From an uncultured Chitinophagaceae bacterium (lineage in GTDB: Bacteria > Bacteroidota > Bacteroidia > Chitinophagales > Chitinophagaceae), in assembly GCA_903841915.1 (NCBI GenBank), contig CAIMKO010000274.1, forward strand, positions 1 through 13,545: a stretch of DNA of 13,545 bases, given 5' to 3'. Position 1 is the stretch's first letter, and every line of letters begins with the position of its first letter. Below are positions 1 to 7,645 of this stretch, in pieces. Under the pieces are notes generated by a model. That model was given only the letters and a program-made list of their open reading frames with translations. It had not been told where the DNA came from and did no database searches. The position numbers and the translations under genes are program-made.

Positions 1-258
1 GGTCTGTAACTGAACACCAATGATCCTTTTAATATCATTGGGAGATCTATCCAAATTCATTCCATCCACAAAAACTTCGCCACTGGTCTTGGTACGCAAT
101 GTTTCTATTATCTCCAATGTTGTAGATTTACCGGCACCATTGGGACCCAGTAAGCCAAATATCTCTCCTTCCTGCACATCGAAACTGATACCTTTAACGG
201 CTTCAAAATCGCCGTATTTTTTAAACAGATCTTTTACTTCTATAATTGTTTTAGCCAT
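1..258 (-). CDS. ABC transporter ATP-binding protein, N-terminal 86 residues (cut by window edge)
   Basis: This is the nucleotide-binding subunit of an ABC transporter, most like the ABC-2/drug-export (CcmA/NatA-like) class. It would hydrolyse ATP on the cytoplasmic face to drive a membrane permease that is not in view. The visible part has the usual beta-rich start, a Walker A P-loop GPNGAGKST at residues 38-46, and the approach to the Q-loop (IGVQLQ, residues 80-85) at the cut. The signature motif, Walker B and H-loop lie outside, so activity cannot be judged. The ATG at 258-256 follows the stop of the upstream small exported protein by 2 nt, which implies co-transcription and probably translational coupling. 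The substrate is unknown. The family call is firm; the subclass is inference from the sequence around Walker A. Confidence 0.93.
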   Translation of the reverse strand, partial: MAKTIIEVKDLFKKYGDFEAVKGISFDVQEGEIFGLLGPNGAGKSTTLEIIETLRTKTSGEVFVDGMNLDRSPNDIKRIIGVQLQT

Positions 259-260
259 AC

Positions 261-764
261 TTAAAAGTTTACTACAAAACCGGCATTGCTGCCCGATACA
301 CCAATACCAAATGCAGTTCTGTTATATTTTTGATTGAATATTTCAACTGCCAATGCCAGATTTTTTTGCCCCGATTGAATCAAATGTGCCCCAAAGATAC
401 TGCATGCCAATCCCGAACCCGCAGTGATCCATCCTGCTGTATTGTTGTTGACATTGTTATTATAGGAAGTTGCCATAATAACGCCGATAGTAGTAGCCAA
501 TGTTCCCGCAACACCCAATGCTGTTCCCCATATTTTATTGGACTGATGTCGTTGATATAAATTGATCAGATCAATATCATGGGTTCTGTAAAATAGCCGG
601 CTGAATTGGGCAGCCCCTTTATACAAAGTATCATTGTATAGAATAGAATTAGGTTTTGGGTTGGTGAAATAATTCATTTTCCGATGGTCTACTCTTTCCT
701 GCGCCAATAAATTCCTAGAACAACTAATAACAATAATGATCAATGATAATTTCCAAAACTTCAT
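261..764 (-). CDS. Small exported protein with two hydrophobic segments, unknown function
   Basis: I recognise no characterised family. The 167-residue product starts with a signal peptide (residues 1-21). It could be cut by signal peptidase I after LLA (residues 19-21, before Gln). Alternatively VISC at 12-15 could act as a lipobox with Cys15 as lipid anchor; the sequence does not decide. Two Gly/Ala-rich hydrophobic stretches follow at about 78-99 and 111-128, separated by an Asn-rich linker (NNNVNNN), as in a membrane hairpin. A polar N-terminal part contains a distinctive run RHQSNKIWG (72-80). The ATG lies 12 nt after the fructose-bisphosphatase stop and the stop lies 2 nt before the ABC ATPase. 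It is therefore probably the middle gene of an operon and may be an accessory to the transporter (inference from position only). Confidence 0.8.
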   Translation of the reverse strand: MKFWKLSLIIIVISCSRNLLAQERVDHRKMNYFTNPKPNSILYNDTLYKGAAQFSRLFYRTHDIDLINLYQRHQSNKIWGTALGVAGTLATTIGVIMATSYNNNVNNNTAGWITAGSGLACSIFGAHLIQSGQKNLALAVEIFNQKYNRTAFGIGVSGSNAGFVVNF

Positions 765-776
765 TCATCCCCGATT

Positions 777-1787
777 TTATGGTTTAAAATAAGTCTCCAG
801 TTCCTCCATCATATTCTTGCTTCCGATAAATAAAGGTGTTCGTTGATGCAGTTCTGTAGGCTGAATGTCCAGTATCCTTTGTTTACCATCTGTTGCTTTA
901 CCTCCGGCCACTTCCAGCATAAATGCAAAAGGATTACACTCATACATCAAGCGCAGTTTTCCTCCCGGTTTATCAATGGTTCCGGGATATAGGAAAATAC
1001 CCCCCTTAATTAAATTACGGTGTACATCGGCAACCATGCTGCCTACATAGCGTTGCGAATAAGGGCCTCCATTGGTCTTGTCTTTTCTCTGGCAGGCATT
1101 AATATAATTTCTTAAGCCTTCTTCATATTGAAAAAAGTTTCCGTGATTCACAGAGTAGAGCTTTCCACTGGGCGGACATTTAATATCAGGATGACTCAAA
1201 CAGAATTCACCAATAGCTGGGTCTAGTGTAAATCCATTGACCCCTCTTCTGGTTGCATATACCAGCATCGTGGATGAACCATATACCACATAACCTGCTG
1301 CAACCTGCCTTACACCCGGTTGCAGAAAATCTTCTTCGGTACAAGGCTTACCCAATTCACTCACTCTTCTATATACTCCAAAAATAGTTCCGATAGAAAT
1401 GTTCACGTCAATATTACTGCTGCCATCCAAAGGATCAAACAGCACAACATACTTACTGTTATTGCTAACCTCGTCATCAAATACCACTAAATCATCGAGT
1501 TCCTCACTACCAACTCCCGCACAACTGATACCGTGTTTCAAAACACCCATGAACTGGTTATTGGCATAAATGTCTAGTTTTTTTACATCTTCACCTTGTA
1601 CATTAATAGAGCCCGTATCCCCTAAAATATCTACAAGGCCTGCTTTGTTTACTTCAACATTAATTCGTTTTGCTGCTAATCCAATATCTCGGAGCAAACT
1701 GCTCAATTCACCTGTTGCAGAAGGAAACTGCCTTAACTGTTGAATTGTAAATTCATCCAGCGTTAAAATTCGTCTGTTGATGGTCAT
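777..1787 (-). CDS. fbp: Class I fructose-1,6-bisphosphatase
   Basis: A cytoplasmic gluconeogenic enzyme that hydrolyses fructose 1,6-bisphosphate to fructose 6-phosphate and phosphate with Mg2+. At 336 residues it is full length for class I. Family motifs are intact: the acidic metal site GSEE (93-96), DPLDGSSNIDVN (118-129) with Asp118 and Asp121 as metal ligands, the sugar-phosphate region QRYVGSMVADVHR (245-257), and GKLRLMYECNPFAFMLE (276-292), holding Lys277 and Glu283, which match the substrate lysine and metal glutamate of the pig enzyme. The ATG at 1787 gives the expected N-terminus. It heads a probable three-gene operon with the small exported protein and the ABC ATPase. The 169-nt region shared with the divergent aspartate kinase holds a possible promoter and paired 8-bp palindromes that may be regulatory. 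Identification is secure. Confidence 0.97.
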   Translation of the reverse strand: MTINRRILTLDEFTIQQLRQFPSATGELSSLLRDIGLAAKRINVEVNKAGLVDILGDTGSINVQGEDVKKLDIYANNQFMGVLKHGISCAGVGSEELDDLVVFDDEVSNNSKYVVLFDPLDGSSNIDVNISIGTIFGVYRRVSELGKPCTEEDFLQPGVRQVAAGYVVYGSSTMLVYATRRGVNGFTLDPAIGEFCLSHPDIKCPPSGKLYSVNHGNFFQYEEGLRNYINACQRKDKTNGGPYSQRYVGSMVADVHRNLIKGGIFLYPGTIDKPGGKLRLMYECNPFAFMLEVAGGKATDGKQRILDIQPTELHQRTPLFIGSKNMMEELETYFKP

Positions 1788-1806
1788 ATGCTATGTATTC
1801 TTCAGT

Positions 1807-1814
1807 TAAAGATA
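1807..1814 (-). promoter_or_regulatory. Possible -7 promoter box for the fbp operon
   Basis: The minus strand reads TATCTTTA, one mismatch from the Bacteroidota -7 consensus TAnnTTTG, 19 nt upstream of the fbp ATG. A TTG that could serve as -33 lies 22 nt further upstream, inside the second TTGCAA palindrome. That spacing is slightly long, so the call is tentative. Confidence 0.35.
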
Positions 1815-1822
1815 ATACTGAT

Positions 1823-1840
1823 GTTGCAACCAGTTGCAAT
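1823..1840. promoter_or_regulatory. Two TTGCAA palindromes one helical turn apart (candidate operator)
   Basis: GTTGCAAC (1823-1830) is a perfect 8-bp palindrome. It is followed by GTTGCAAT (1833-1840), whose TTGCAA core is also palindromic. The two repeat units start exactly 10 bp apart, so both would face the same side of the helix. They sit just upstream of the possible fbp -7 box, where a regulator could act. The role is inference; the repeats are seen directly. Confidence 0.4.
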
Positions 1841-1909
1841 TTAATCCGTGTAAAAGATAAGTTTTCGGTGCATTCATTTATTTCGCCTTTTATTCATCAT
1901 ACTGCCTCC

Positions 1910-1917
1910 TATCTTTG
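1910..1917 (+). promoter_or_regulatory. -7 promoter box upstream of the aspartate kinase
   Basis: TATCTTTG is an exact match to the Bacteroidota -7 consensus TAnnTTTG and lies 39 nt upstream of the aspartate kinase ATG, giving a leader of roughly 30 nt. No clear TTG is seen at the -33 distance, so only the -7 element is supported. Confidence 0.5.
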
Positions 1918-1956
1918 CAGCCATTCTAATTATTCGATCATCTATTATTTCATTTC

Positions 1957-3213
1957 ATGAAAGTTTTTAAATTCGGTGGCGCCGGTGTACATAATGTGGA
2001 GCGTATTCAAAACCTGGCTGCGCAGTTGCAGGGAAACAAAGAGGAAGATCTGATCATCATTATCTCTGCAATGGGCAAGACCACCAATGCACTGGAGAAA
2101 GTGGCTGAAGCTTTTTATGCAGGCAAAAAAGAAGATGCTTTGCAATTATTCGATGTTGTAAAGAAACAACATATCAATACTGCTAAATATTTATTGGTCA
2201 CCCGTTTTAATGCCTGCCTTTCGCAACTGATGGATTTTTTTACCGAAGTGGAATGGCTCTTACATGATAACCCTATTCGTGAATTTGATTATTATTACGA
2301 CCAGATCGTTTGTTGCGGCGAATTATTGAGTACCTGCATCATCAGCCAATATCTGAATGAATCAGGGATACAGAATAACTGGATCGATGTTCGTGATATA
2401 ATACGGACAGATGATAATTTCAGGGATGCAAACATCGATTGGGACAAAACAAAAATGGCTGTTGACCAATTATTGTCGGCCTCAACAAAACAGATCACCG
2501 TTACACAGGGCTTTATCGGTGCTACCGATGCAAATGAAAGCACTACTTTAGGAAGAGAAGGCAGTGATTATACTGCTGCAGTTTTTGCGAATATTTTAAA
2601 TGCCGAATCCGTGACCATCTGGAAAGATGTGGAAGCGGTAATGAATGCTGACCCCAAATCATTCCCTGATGCATTACCGATCAGGGAGCTCAGCTTTGAT
2701 GAATTGATAGAAATGGCTTATTACGGCGCACAAGTGATACATCCCAAAACCATTAAACCTTTACAGAATAAAGGGATCCCTTTACTGGTAAAATGTTTTT
2801 TAAATCCGGCAGCAGAAGGAACCATCATTCATAAAAAACATAGCAAGAACCTACCCCCTATCATTGTCATTAAAGAACAGCAGGCATTGCTGCATTTAGA
2901 AAGCAGGGATTATTCTTTTGTGGGAGAAAAGCCGATGGCTGCACTATATGAAATATTCAGTCACCTGAAAATAAAACCAAATCTTATTCAAACCGGCGCG
3001 ATCAATGTGCAAATCTGTTTAGATGATCGAATTGACAAGATCGAAAAGCTTGCACTGGCAGCAAATGACATTTTTGATGTACAGGTTGAAAAAGGCTTAA
3101 GCTTGCTCAGCATCAGGCATTATAATGAAACGATCCTTACTGAGTTATTGAAGAATAAAGAAATAGTGTTGCTGCAAAAAACCAAAGATACCATGCAGGC
3201 ATTGTACAGATAA
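1957..3213 (+). CDS. lysC: Aspartate kinase, monofunctional, with divergent P-loop and regulatory half
   Basis: Phosphorylates L-aspartate with ATP, the first step toward lysine/diaminopimelate, threonine and methionine. The 418 residues comprise an amino-acid-kinase catalytic domain (about 1-290) and a C-terminal regulatory region (about 310-418) placed like the ACT domains of this family. Catalytic-domain signatures include KFGG (5-8), SAMGKTTNAL (37-46), GEL around Glu122, TTLGREGSDYTA (196-207), WKDVEAVMNADP (222-233) and IHPKT (261-265). Lys5, Ser37, Glu122 and Asp204 correspond to the functional Lys, Ser, Glu and Asp of E. coli LysC. The usual KFGGTSV reads KFGGAGV here, and the effector-binding stretch is poorly conserved, so feedback control may be changed or lost (inference). 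No homoserine dehydrogenase domain is fused. An exact TATCTTTG box lies upstream and there is no Shine-Dalgarno. Its stop abuts the stop of the convergent histidine kinase. Confidence 0.93.
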   Translation: MKVFKFGGAGVHNVERIQNLAAQLQGNKEEDLIIIISAMGKTTNALEKVAEAFYAGKKEDALQLFDVVKKQHINTAKYLLVTRFNACLSQLMDFFTEVEWLLHDNPIREFDYYYDQIVCCGELLSTCIISQYLNESGIQNNWIDVRDIIRTDDNFRDANIDWDKTKMAVDQLLSASTKQITVTQGFIGATDANESTTLGREGSDYTAAVFANILNAESVTIWKDVEAVMNADPKSFPDALPIRELSFDELIEMAYYGAQVIHPKTIKPLQNKGIPLLVKCFLNPAAEGTIIHKKHSKNLPPIIVIKEQQALLHLESRDYSFVGEKPMAALYEIFSHLKIKPNLIQTGAINVQICLDDRIDKIEKLALAANDIFDVQVEKGLSLLSIRHYNETILTELLKNKEIVLLQKTKDTMQALYR

Positions 3214-5424
3214 CTATGCGTATGATGCGCCGATCCTGTTATCCAGATGTTTTCTGAGCATCGCACTGAAATCAGCTTCCTTGAATGGTTTAATCATGAT
3301 ATCATTAATGCCGGTACGCAAATAAGAATCAAGATCATCCGCTACAATACTTGCCGTTAAAGCAATGATAGGCAGCGCCGCTTTAACAGGATCGTCAGAC
3401 CTACGAATAGCTGCAGCCAATTGATCGCCTGTTAATTTAGGAACATTGATATCAGTTAGTATGATGTCGTAGTTATTACTGTTAAACAAATCATATCCTG
3501 CTTCGCCGTCTTTTGCAACATCAAATTCGATGAAATACTTTTTCAGTAATAAAGAAAGCAGCATGATGTTCATGTCATTGTCTTCCACAACCAAAGCCCT
3601 TTTACCAAAGAAGAATGCAGTCTCATTCGTTGATACATTTGATTTATCAACAGCAGCAGTTATAGGATTTGGTTTAATTTCTTCTTCGGTTGCCACGATA
3701 TATGGAATATTAACTGTGAATAAAGATCCTTTATTTATTTCACTTTGCACATTAATATTACCACCCTGCATTTCAACCAGCATTTTACAGATCGGTAGTC
3801 CTAATCCTGTTCCGCGGATCGACCTTCTGCCATCGATCTTATTATTGGTTGCCTGCGCAAACTCTTCAAATATCAGGTCCAATTGATCATGCGGGATACC
3901 CACGCCGGAATCCAGTATCTCTAACTTTAAGACCAGTTCCGTTTCATTCTTCCACAAAGCACTGGCCGTAATGGTTACACTTCCCTTAGCAGTGAACTTG
4001 ATCGCATTGCCGGTAAGGTTGAAAAGGATCTGACGAAGTCTAAATTCATCCCCCATTACCATTACATTCTTTTCTATCTGTAGATTACTGTTGATTGAAA
4101 TGCCTTTCTTTTCTGCATGAACAGAGAAGGAATAGATCACTTCTTCAATGGTATTATAAATATTGAATGCTGCATTTTCCAGCATCAATTTACCTGCATC
4201 TAATTTAGAATAATCAAGTACATCGTTTACAGTATTCAATAAATGATCGGAAGAAGAACGGATCGCATGTAAATGCTTCCTCTTCTCTTCATCGTATTCA
4301 TTATTTTCCAGCTGCTCTGTAAAGCCAATGATTGTTGTTAATGGAGAACGGATCTCATGGCTCATATTATTGAGGAAACGCGTTTTGGTCAGGGCTAATT
4401 TCTCTGCTCTTTCTCTTGCCTCCAAAATATCTTCTTCATAACGGATCGTACGACGGATATTGAATACCAGGATGATCACAATGATCATGATAATTACAAA
4501 AGAAACCCAAGAAAGATTTTGAATACTGTTTCTTGCATTCACGGCATTCAGGATCGCTATGTTATTACTGCTGAGTTCTTTTTGTTCTTCTTTTTGTAAT
4601 ACGATATTCAATGCATTGTTGAGCTCATTAATGATCGACAGATTGGTCTCTGCCAGATCCTTCTCACTGGAATTCATCTTTTCACGAAGCTGTAATTCTC
4701 TGTTCACTGAACCCTGATAAAACCGCTGGATATCAAGAGATGCATTACTCAAAGTCTCTTCCATTGCGTTATTGGTACTGTCTTCAGCTGCTGCTGCTGC
4801 AGTGCTATCGCCTTTTACTAGTTTGTAATCCGTATTATCTTTATTGGAAAACAAGGCACCTAATTTTTTAAAGAATCCCCTTTTTTGTGCAACTGCCTTA
4901 ACCGTATCAGTTGTATGCACATAGTATTTCTTTAAAATAGAAGTGTTTATTTTTTCGACTTTGATAGGTTCGGTAAAGACCGAATTGATCTTTACTGTAT
5001 TCAATTTTGTAGAAACCGAATCTGCCAGATATTTTAATTTACTGATGGCATCGGCTAATGCTATTTTCTTCCCTAAACCTGAGAGTATCTGAGATATCTC
5101 TAAACTGTCTTCGGTATGTTGTACCAGTTCAAGATTATTGATCGTACGATTCAAATGACCCAGGAATTGATCCTTATAAGTTGTATCCCCCGTGCTCAAG
5201 AACATGCGGAATTTATTTTCAGCAATTAATAATTCCTGATTGGTATTATGCAAAGTTGCGATGGTTGTATTGGGTCTTGATAAAGTATCGATGGATGAAC
5301 GCAATGCAGTAAGGTTACGTGTATTCAGCACATTCATCAACAAGATGGATATGATCACTACCAGGCAAATGCATAGCAGTAATATATTGGAACCCGATAA
5401 TTTAGATCTTGTTAATAACCTCAT
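3214..5424 (-). CDS. Hybrid sensor histidine kinase/response regulator
   Basis: A membrane sensor kinase with its own receiver domain, 736 residues. In order: TM1 (about 13-33); a large periplasmic region (34-304), mainly helical; TM2 (about 305-323); a short linker; HisKA with phospho-acceptor His356 in FLNNMSHEIRSPL (350-362); HATPase_c with N-box Asn473, G1 DSGVGIPHDQ (505-514) and G2 GTGLGLPICKML (538-549); then a REC domain (about 607-728) with Glu614/Asp615, phospho-acceptor Asp658 in LTDINVPK, Thr690 and Lys712. All catalytic residues are present, so autophosphorylation and His-to-Asp transfer are expected. No DNA-binding or HPt domain is fused, so output needs a separate partner. The sensor region has an odd basic patch and an Ala-rich low-complexity stretch near 176-222. 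It lies 52 nt after the YkuD gene on the same strand. The stimulus is unknown. Confidence 0.95.
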   Translation of the reverse strand: MRLLTRSKLSGSNILLLCICLVVIISILLMNVLNTRNLTALRSSIDTLSRPNTTIATLHNTNQELLIAENKFRMFLSTGDTTYKDQFLGHLNRTINNLELVQHTEDSLEISQILSGLGKKIALADAISKLKYLADSVSTKLNTVKINSVFTEPIKVEKINTSILKKYYVHTTDTVKAVAQKRGFFKKLGALFSNKDNTDYKLVKGDSTAAAAAEDSTNNAMEETLSNASLDIQRFYQGSVNRELQLREKMNSSEKDLAETNLSIINELNNALNIVLQKEEQKELSSNNIAILNAVNARNSIQNLSWVSFVIIMIIVIILVFNIRRTIRYEEDILEARERAEKLALTKTRFLNNMSHEIRSPLTTIIGFTEQLENNEYDEEKRKHLHAIRSSSDHLLNTVNDVLDYSKLDAGKLMLENAAFNIYNTIEEVIYSFSVHAEKKGISINSNLQIEKNVMVMGDEFRLRQILFNLTGNAIKFTAKGSVTITASALWKNETELVLKLEILDSGVGIPHDQLDLIFEEFAQATNNKIDGRRSIRGTGLGLPICKMLVEMQGGNINVQSEINKGSLFTVNIPYIVATEEEIKPNPITAAVDKSNVSTNETAFFFGKRALVVEDNDMNIMLLSLLLKKYFIEFDVAKDGEAGYDLFNSNNYDIILTDINVPKLTGDQLAAAIRRSDDPVKAALPIIALTASIVADDLDSYLRTGINDIMIKPFKEADFSAMLRKHLDNRIGASYA

Positions 5425-5476
5425 GTCACACTTGATTAATGTCTCAAATAATTAATAATTTTCTTACCCCACAATT

Positions 5477-6229
5477 TTACAACACAACATAATCACCTTT
5501 TTTATTGACCGAGATCAATGGCAATTTTTTGTGCTGTTCAAAATAGTCGTACACTTCTTTGATGCGCGCAGCAAAGTGTTGGTACTCCTGATCATCTTTG
5601 GTGGTTTTCACGAGGAATTCGGAACTCTTAGGATTATTGTAGCGAACCGGAAATATATGTACCGGAATAAAGTCTTCTCCGTTGTCTTTTGCGTAGGATG
5701 CCAATAAATACAATTCTTCTATCTGATTATCTTTTACCGGGATACAACCTACCGTTATACAATTACCATGGATATAAATTTCACCGCCCGGTTTTAATGA
5801 ATCACTCAGCAATGCATCAGATACATTGGGATAATTAATTCCCAATGATAAATGATAAACACTTTTCGGATTGAAAGAGTTGATATAATAAAATCCTTCC
5901 GGCACCTGATAATCTCCTTCCATTCTTTTAGGGCCAAGACTTCCACTCAATGCACAAACCTTATAGGTCTTAAAGAGTTTGAACGCTTCTTTATTATTGC
6001 TTCTCACCCATACTTCCAACTGACTATCATACTTAAAACTTCGCAGATACAATTGTTTTGGCGGCCATTGAATATGTTCTGCTGCGAACTGTTTTTGTAA
6101 AGTGTCTTTATTGGTTTGAAAGACCTGTGCGACTTTTGGATTGTTTCTCTGAAAATCAACAAAAGAATTTTGCGCCATCACTCCGCTATAGAGTAACAGG
6201 AAAGCAATTGCGCAAAATACTGTCTTCAT
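5477..6229 (-). CDS. Exported YkuD-fold (YafK-type) L,D-transpeptidase/peptidoglycan amidase
   Basis: A secreted protein of 250 residues with a signal peptide (1-19, VMA before Gln20) and a YkuD catalytic domain (about 55-200). The catalytic motif is IHGNCITVGC (153-162), with His154 and nucleophile Cys162. This spacing is the YafK/DpaA form rather than the classical HGC(x)R form. Classical YkuD proteins make 3-3 peptidoglycan crosslinks or attach proteins to diaminopimelate. E. coli YafK (DpaA) instead releases Braun lipoprotein from peptidoglycan, so either transfer or hydrolysis is possible here. A Tyr/Phe-rich segment GFYYINSFNP (112-121) precedes the active site as in YafK relatives. The C-terminal part (200-250) is charged. 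The hybrid sensor kinase follows 52 nt downstream on the same strand, so an envelope-stress link is conceivable but unproven. Confidence 0.88.
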   Translation of the reverse strand: MKTVFCAIAFLLLYSGVMAQNSFVDFQRNNPKVAQVFQTNKDTLQKQFAAEHIQWPPKQLYLRSFKYDSQLEVWVRSNNKEAFKLFKTYKVCALSGSLGPKRMEGDYQVPEGFYYINSFNPKSVYHLSLGINYPNVSDALLSDSLKPGGEIYIHGNCITVGCIPVKDNQIEELYLLASYAKDNGEDFIPVHIFPVRYNNPKSSEFLVKTTKDDQEYQHFAARIKEVYDYFEQHKKLPLISVNKKGDYVVL

Positions 6230-6234
6230 AACAT

Positions 6235-6242
6235 CAAAAATA
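6235..6242 (-). promoter_or_regulatory. Possible -7 box very close to the YkuD gene start
   Basis: The minus strand reads TATTTTTG, an exact TAnnTTTG match, ending 5 nt before the ATG. If used, the transcript would be nearly leaderless. The region is AT-rich and no well-spaced -33 element is seen, so chance is possible. Confidence 0.3.
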
Positions 6243-6402
6243 TTGATTTATTAACATTCCCCACTCAAACAGGGGCTTAAAATATGCTGAAGATTTCCAT
6301 ATTAACATATGAGTTATTCACTATTCTGCCCCTCCTGTCCCTATGCGGGAAAGCGGCTTTTTGGGGTCCGTTTTAATAATTTCGGAAAAGAACGCCGTTG
6401 AT

Positions 6403-6410
6403 TATCTTCG
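6403..6410 (+). promoter_or_regulatory. Possible -7 box for purK
   Basis: TATCTTCG has one mismatch from TAnnTTTG and lies 17 nt before the chosen purK ATG. It argues against an earlier TTG start at 6398, which would place the box inside the gene. No -33 element is clear. Confidence 0.35.
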
Positions 6411-6427
6411 CCACTTATTATTTTACT

Positions 6428-7546
6428 ATGAAAATAGGCATATTAGGCGGCGGACAATTAGGAAGGATGCTCTTGCAGGCAGCTGCAAATTATACGGTTG
6501 AAACCTTTGTGCTCGAGAATGATAAGAATTGCCCTGCTGCACATTTATGCCATCATTTCGTCAAAGGGGATATCAGGGACTTTGAAGCGGTCTATCAGTT
6601 CGGGAAAAAACTGGATGCGCTTACCATCGAGATAGAAAGTGTGAATGTGGAAGCGCTGGAAAAACTGGAAAGTGAAGGTGTGAAGATCTACCCCAAACCT
6701 TCCGCTATCAGAACCATTAAAAACAAGATCAAACAAAAGCAGTTCTATAAACAGCATGAGATACCAAGCCCTCATTTCATTGTCACGAAAAATCTACAAG
6801 ATCTCTCGAATCATCGCCACTTTCTTCCGGCCGTTCATAAAATAGCCGAAGGTGGTTATGACGGGAAGGGTGTTCAGATCATCAGGAATGAAAGAATGAT
6901 TAGCAAGGGGTTTGATGCACCTGCAATTTTAGAGAAAATGGTGAATATCAAAAAAGAAATAGCCATAATTGTTGCCATGAATGATAAAGGGGAAACAGTT
7001 GTTTACCCTCCTGCCGAAATGATATTCGATCCTGTTTTGAATTTGCTGGACTATCAGATCTCCCCTGCTAAGATCCCGCAAAAAATATGCTGGAAAGCAG
7101 AATCCATTGCAAAGAAACTGGTACAGGAATTAAAGAGTCCCGGCCTCTTCGCAGTAGAATTATTCGTGGATGAAAATGAAAATATCTGGGTAAATGAAAC
7201 CGCTCCCCGTGTCCATAACAGCGGTCACCATACGATCGAAGCCAATTATTGCAGCCAGTATGATATGCTGTGGCGGATCATGCTGCAATATCCTTTGGGA
7301 AACAGCAATGCTATCATGCCTTCCGCCATTGTAAACATACTGGGGGAAGATGGTTACAACGGCCCGGCCAAATATGAAGGATTGGATAAAGTGCTACAAA
7401 TGGAAAACGTTTTCGTGCATCTATATGGTAAAAAAGAGACCAAACCCGGAAGAAAGATGGGGCATATTACCATACTCAATAAAGACTATACTGCACTTGT
7501 GCGCAGCGCACATGCTATAAAAAGCACACTGAAAGTGATTGCATAA
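6428..7546 (+). CDS. purK: N5-carboxyaminoimidazole ribonucleotide synthase
   Basis: An ATP-grasp enzyme that uses ATP and bicarbonate to carboxylate aminoimidazole ribonucleotide in de novo purine synthesis. PurE then converts the product. The 372 residues begin with MKIGILGGGQLGRM (GGGQLGRM at 7-14), the N-terminal family signature. ATP-grasp features follow: EGGYDGKGVQ (141-150), a strand-rich central lobe, ELFVDENENIWVNE (244-257), and RVHNSGHHTIEA (261-272), the catalytic/phosphate region. The C-terminal PurK domain ends with KPGRKMGHI (339-347). The ATG at 6428 is preferred over an in-frame TTG at 6398 because it begins exactly at the family's N-terminus. purE often neighbours purK but is absent here: the downstream gene is an unrelated outer-membrane barrel, so PurE must be encoded elsewhere. 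Identification is secure. Confidence 0.96.
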   Translation: MKIGILGGGQLGRMLLQAAANYTVETFVLENDKNCPAAHLCHHFVKGDIRDFEAVYQFGKKLDALTIEIESVNVEALEKLESEGVKIYPKPSAIRTIKNKIKQKQFYKQHEIPSPHFIVTKNLQDLSNHRHFLPAVHKIAEGGYDGKGVQIIRNERMISKGFDAPAILEKMVNIKKEIAIIVAMNDKGETVVYPPAEMIFDPVLNLLDYQISPAKIPQKICWKAESIAKKLVQELKSPGLFAVELFVDENENIWVNETAPRVHNSGHHTIEANYCSQYDMLWRIMLQYPLGNSNAIMPSAIVNILGEDGYNGPAKYEGLDKVLQMENVFVHLYGKKETKPGRKMGHITILNKDYTALVRSAHAIKSTLKVIA

Positions 7547-7577
7547 CGATCATAGGTCTTCGATCAGCTTGCCGTTG

Positions 7578-7600
7578 CGGTTGTTTTTCACCAACAACCG
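7578..7600 (+). terminator. Hairpin shortly downstream of purK (terminator-like)
   Basis: CGGTTGTT and AACAACCG form a perfect 8-bp stem with a 7-nt loop, starting 31 nt after the purK stop. Only a short TTAAATT follows, not a clean T tract. It may slow or end transcription or protect the purK 3' end; it is weaker than a textbook intrinsic terminator. Confidence 0.4.
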
Positions 7601-7645
7601 TTAAATTAAATTTCATACATACATATTATTCCTCGTTTAGCAAAT

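Noticed and set aside
20..337. Plus-strand open frame over the left edge
   Set aside because: It lies opposite the ABC ATPase, whose minus-strand frame encodes an intact Walker A motif; the plus frame has no recognisable pattern.
6331..6372. C- and G-rich runs upstream of purK as a terminator or RNA element
   Set aside because: Short CCC/GGG pairings are possible, but no single stem is convincing and no T tract follows in a proper place.
6398..6427. Longer purK start at TTG 6398
   Set aside because: The family's N-terminus begins exactly at the ATG at 6428, and the extra segment overlaps a likely promoter box.
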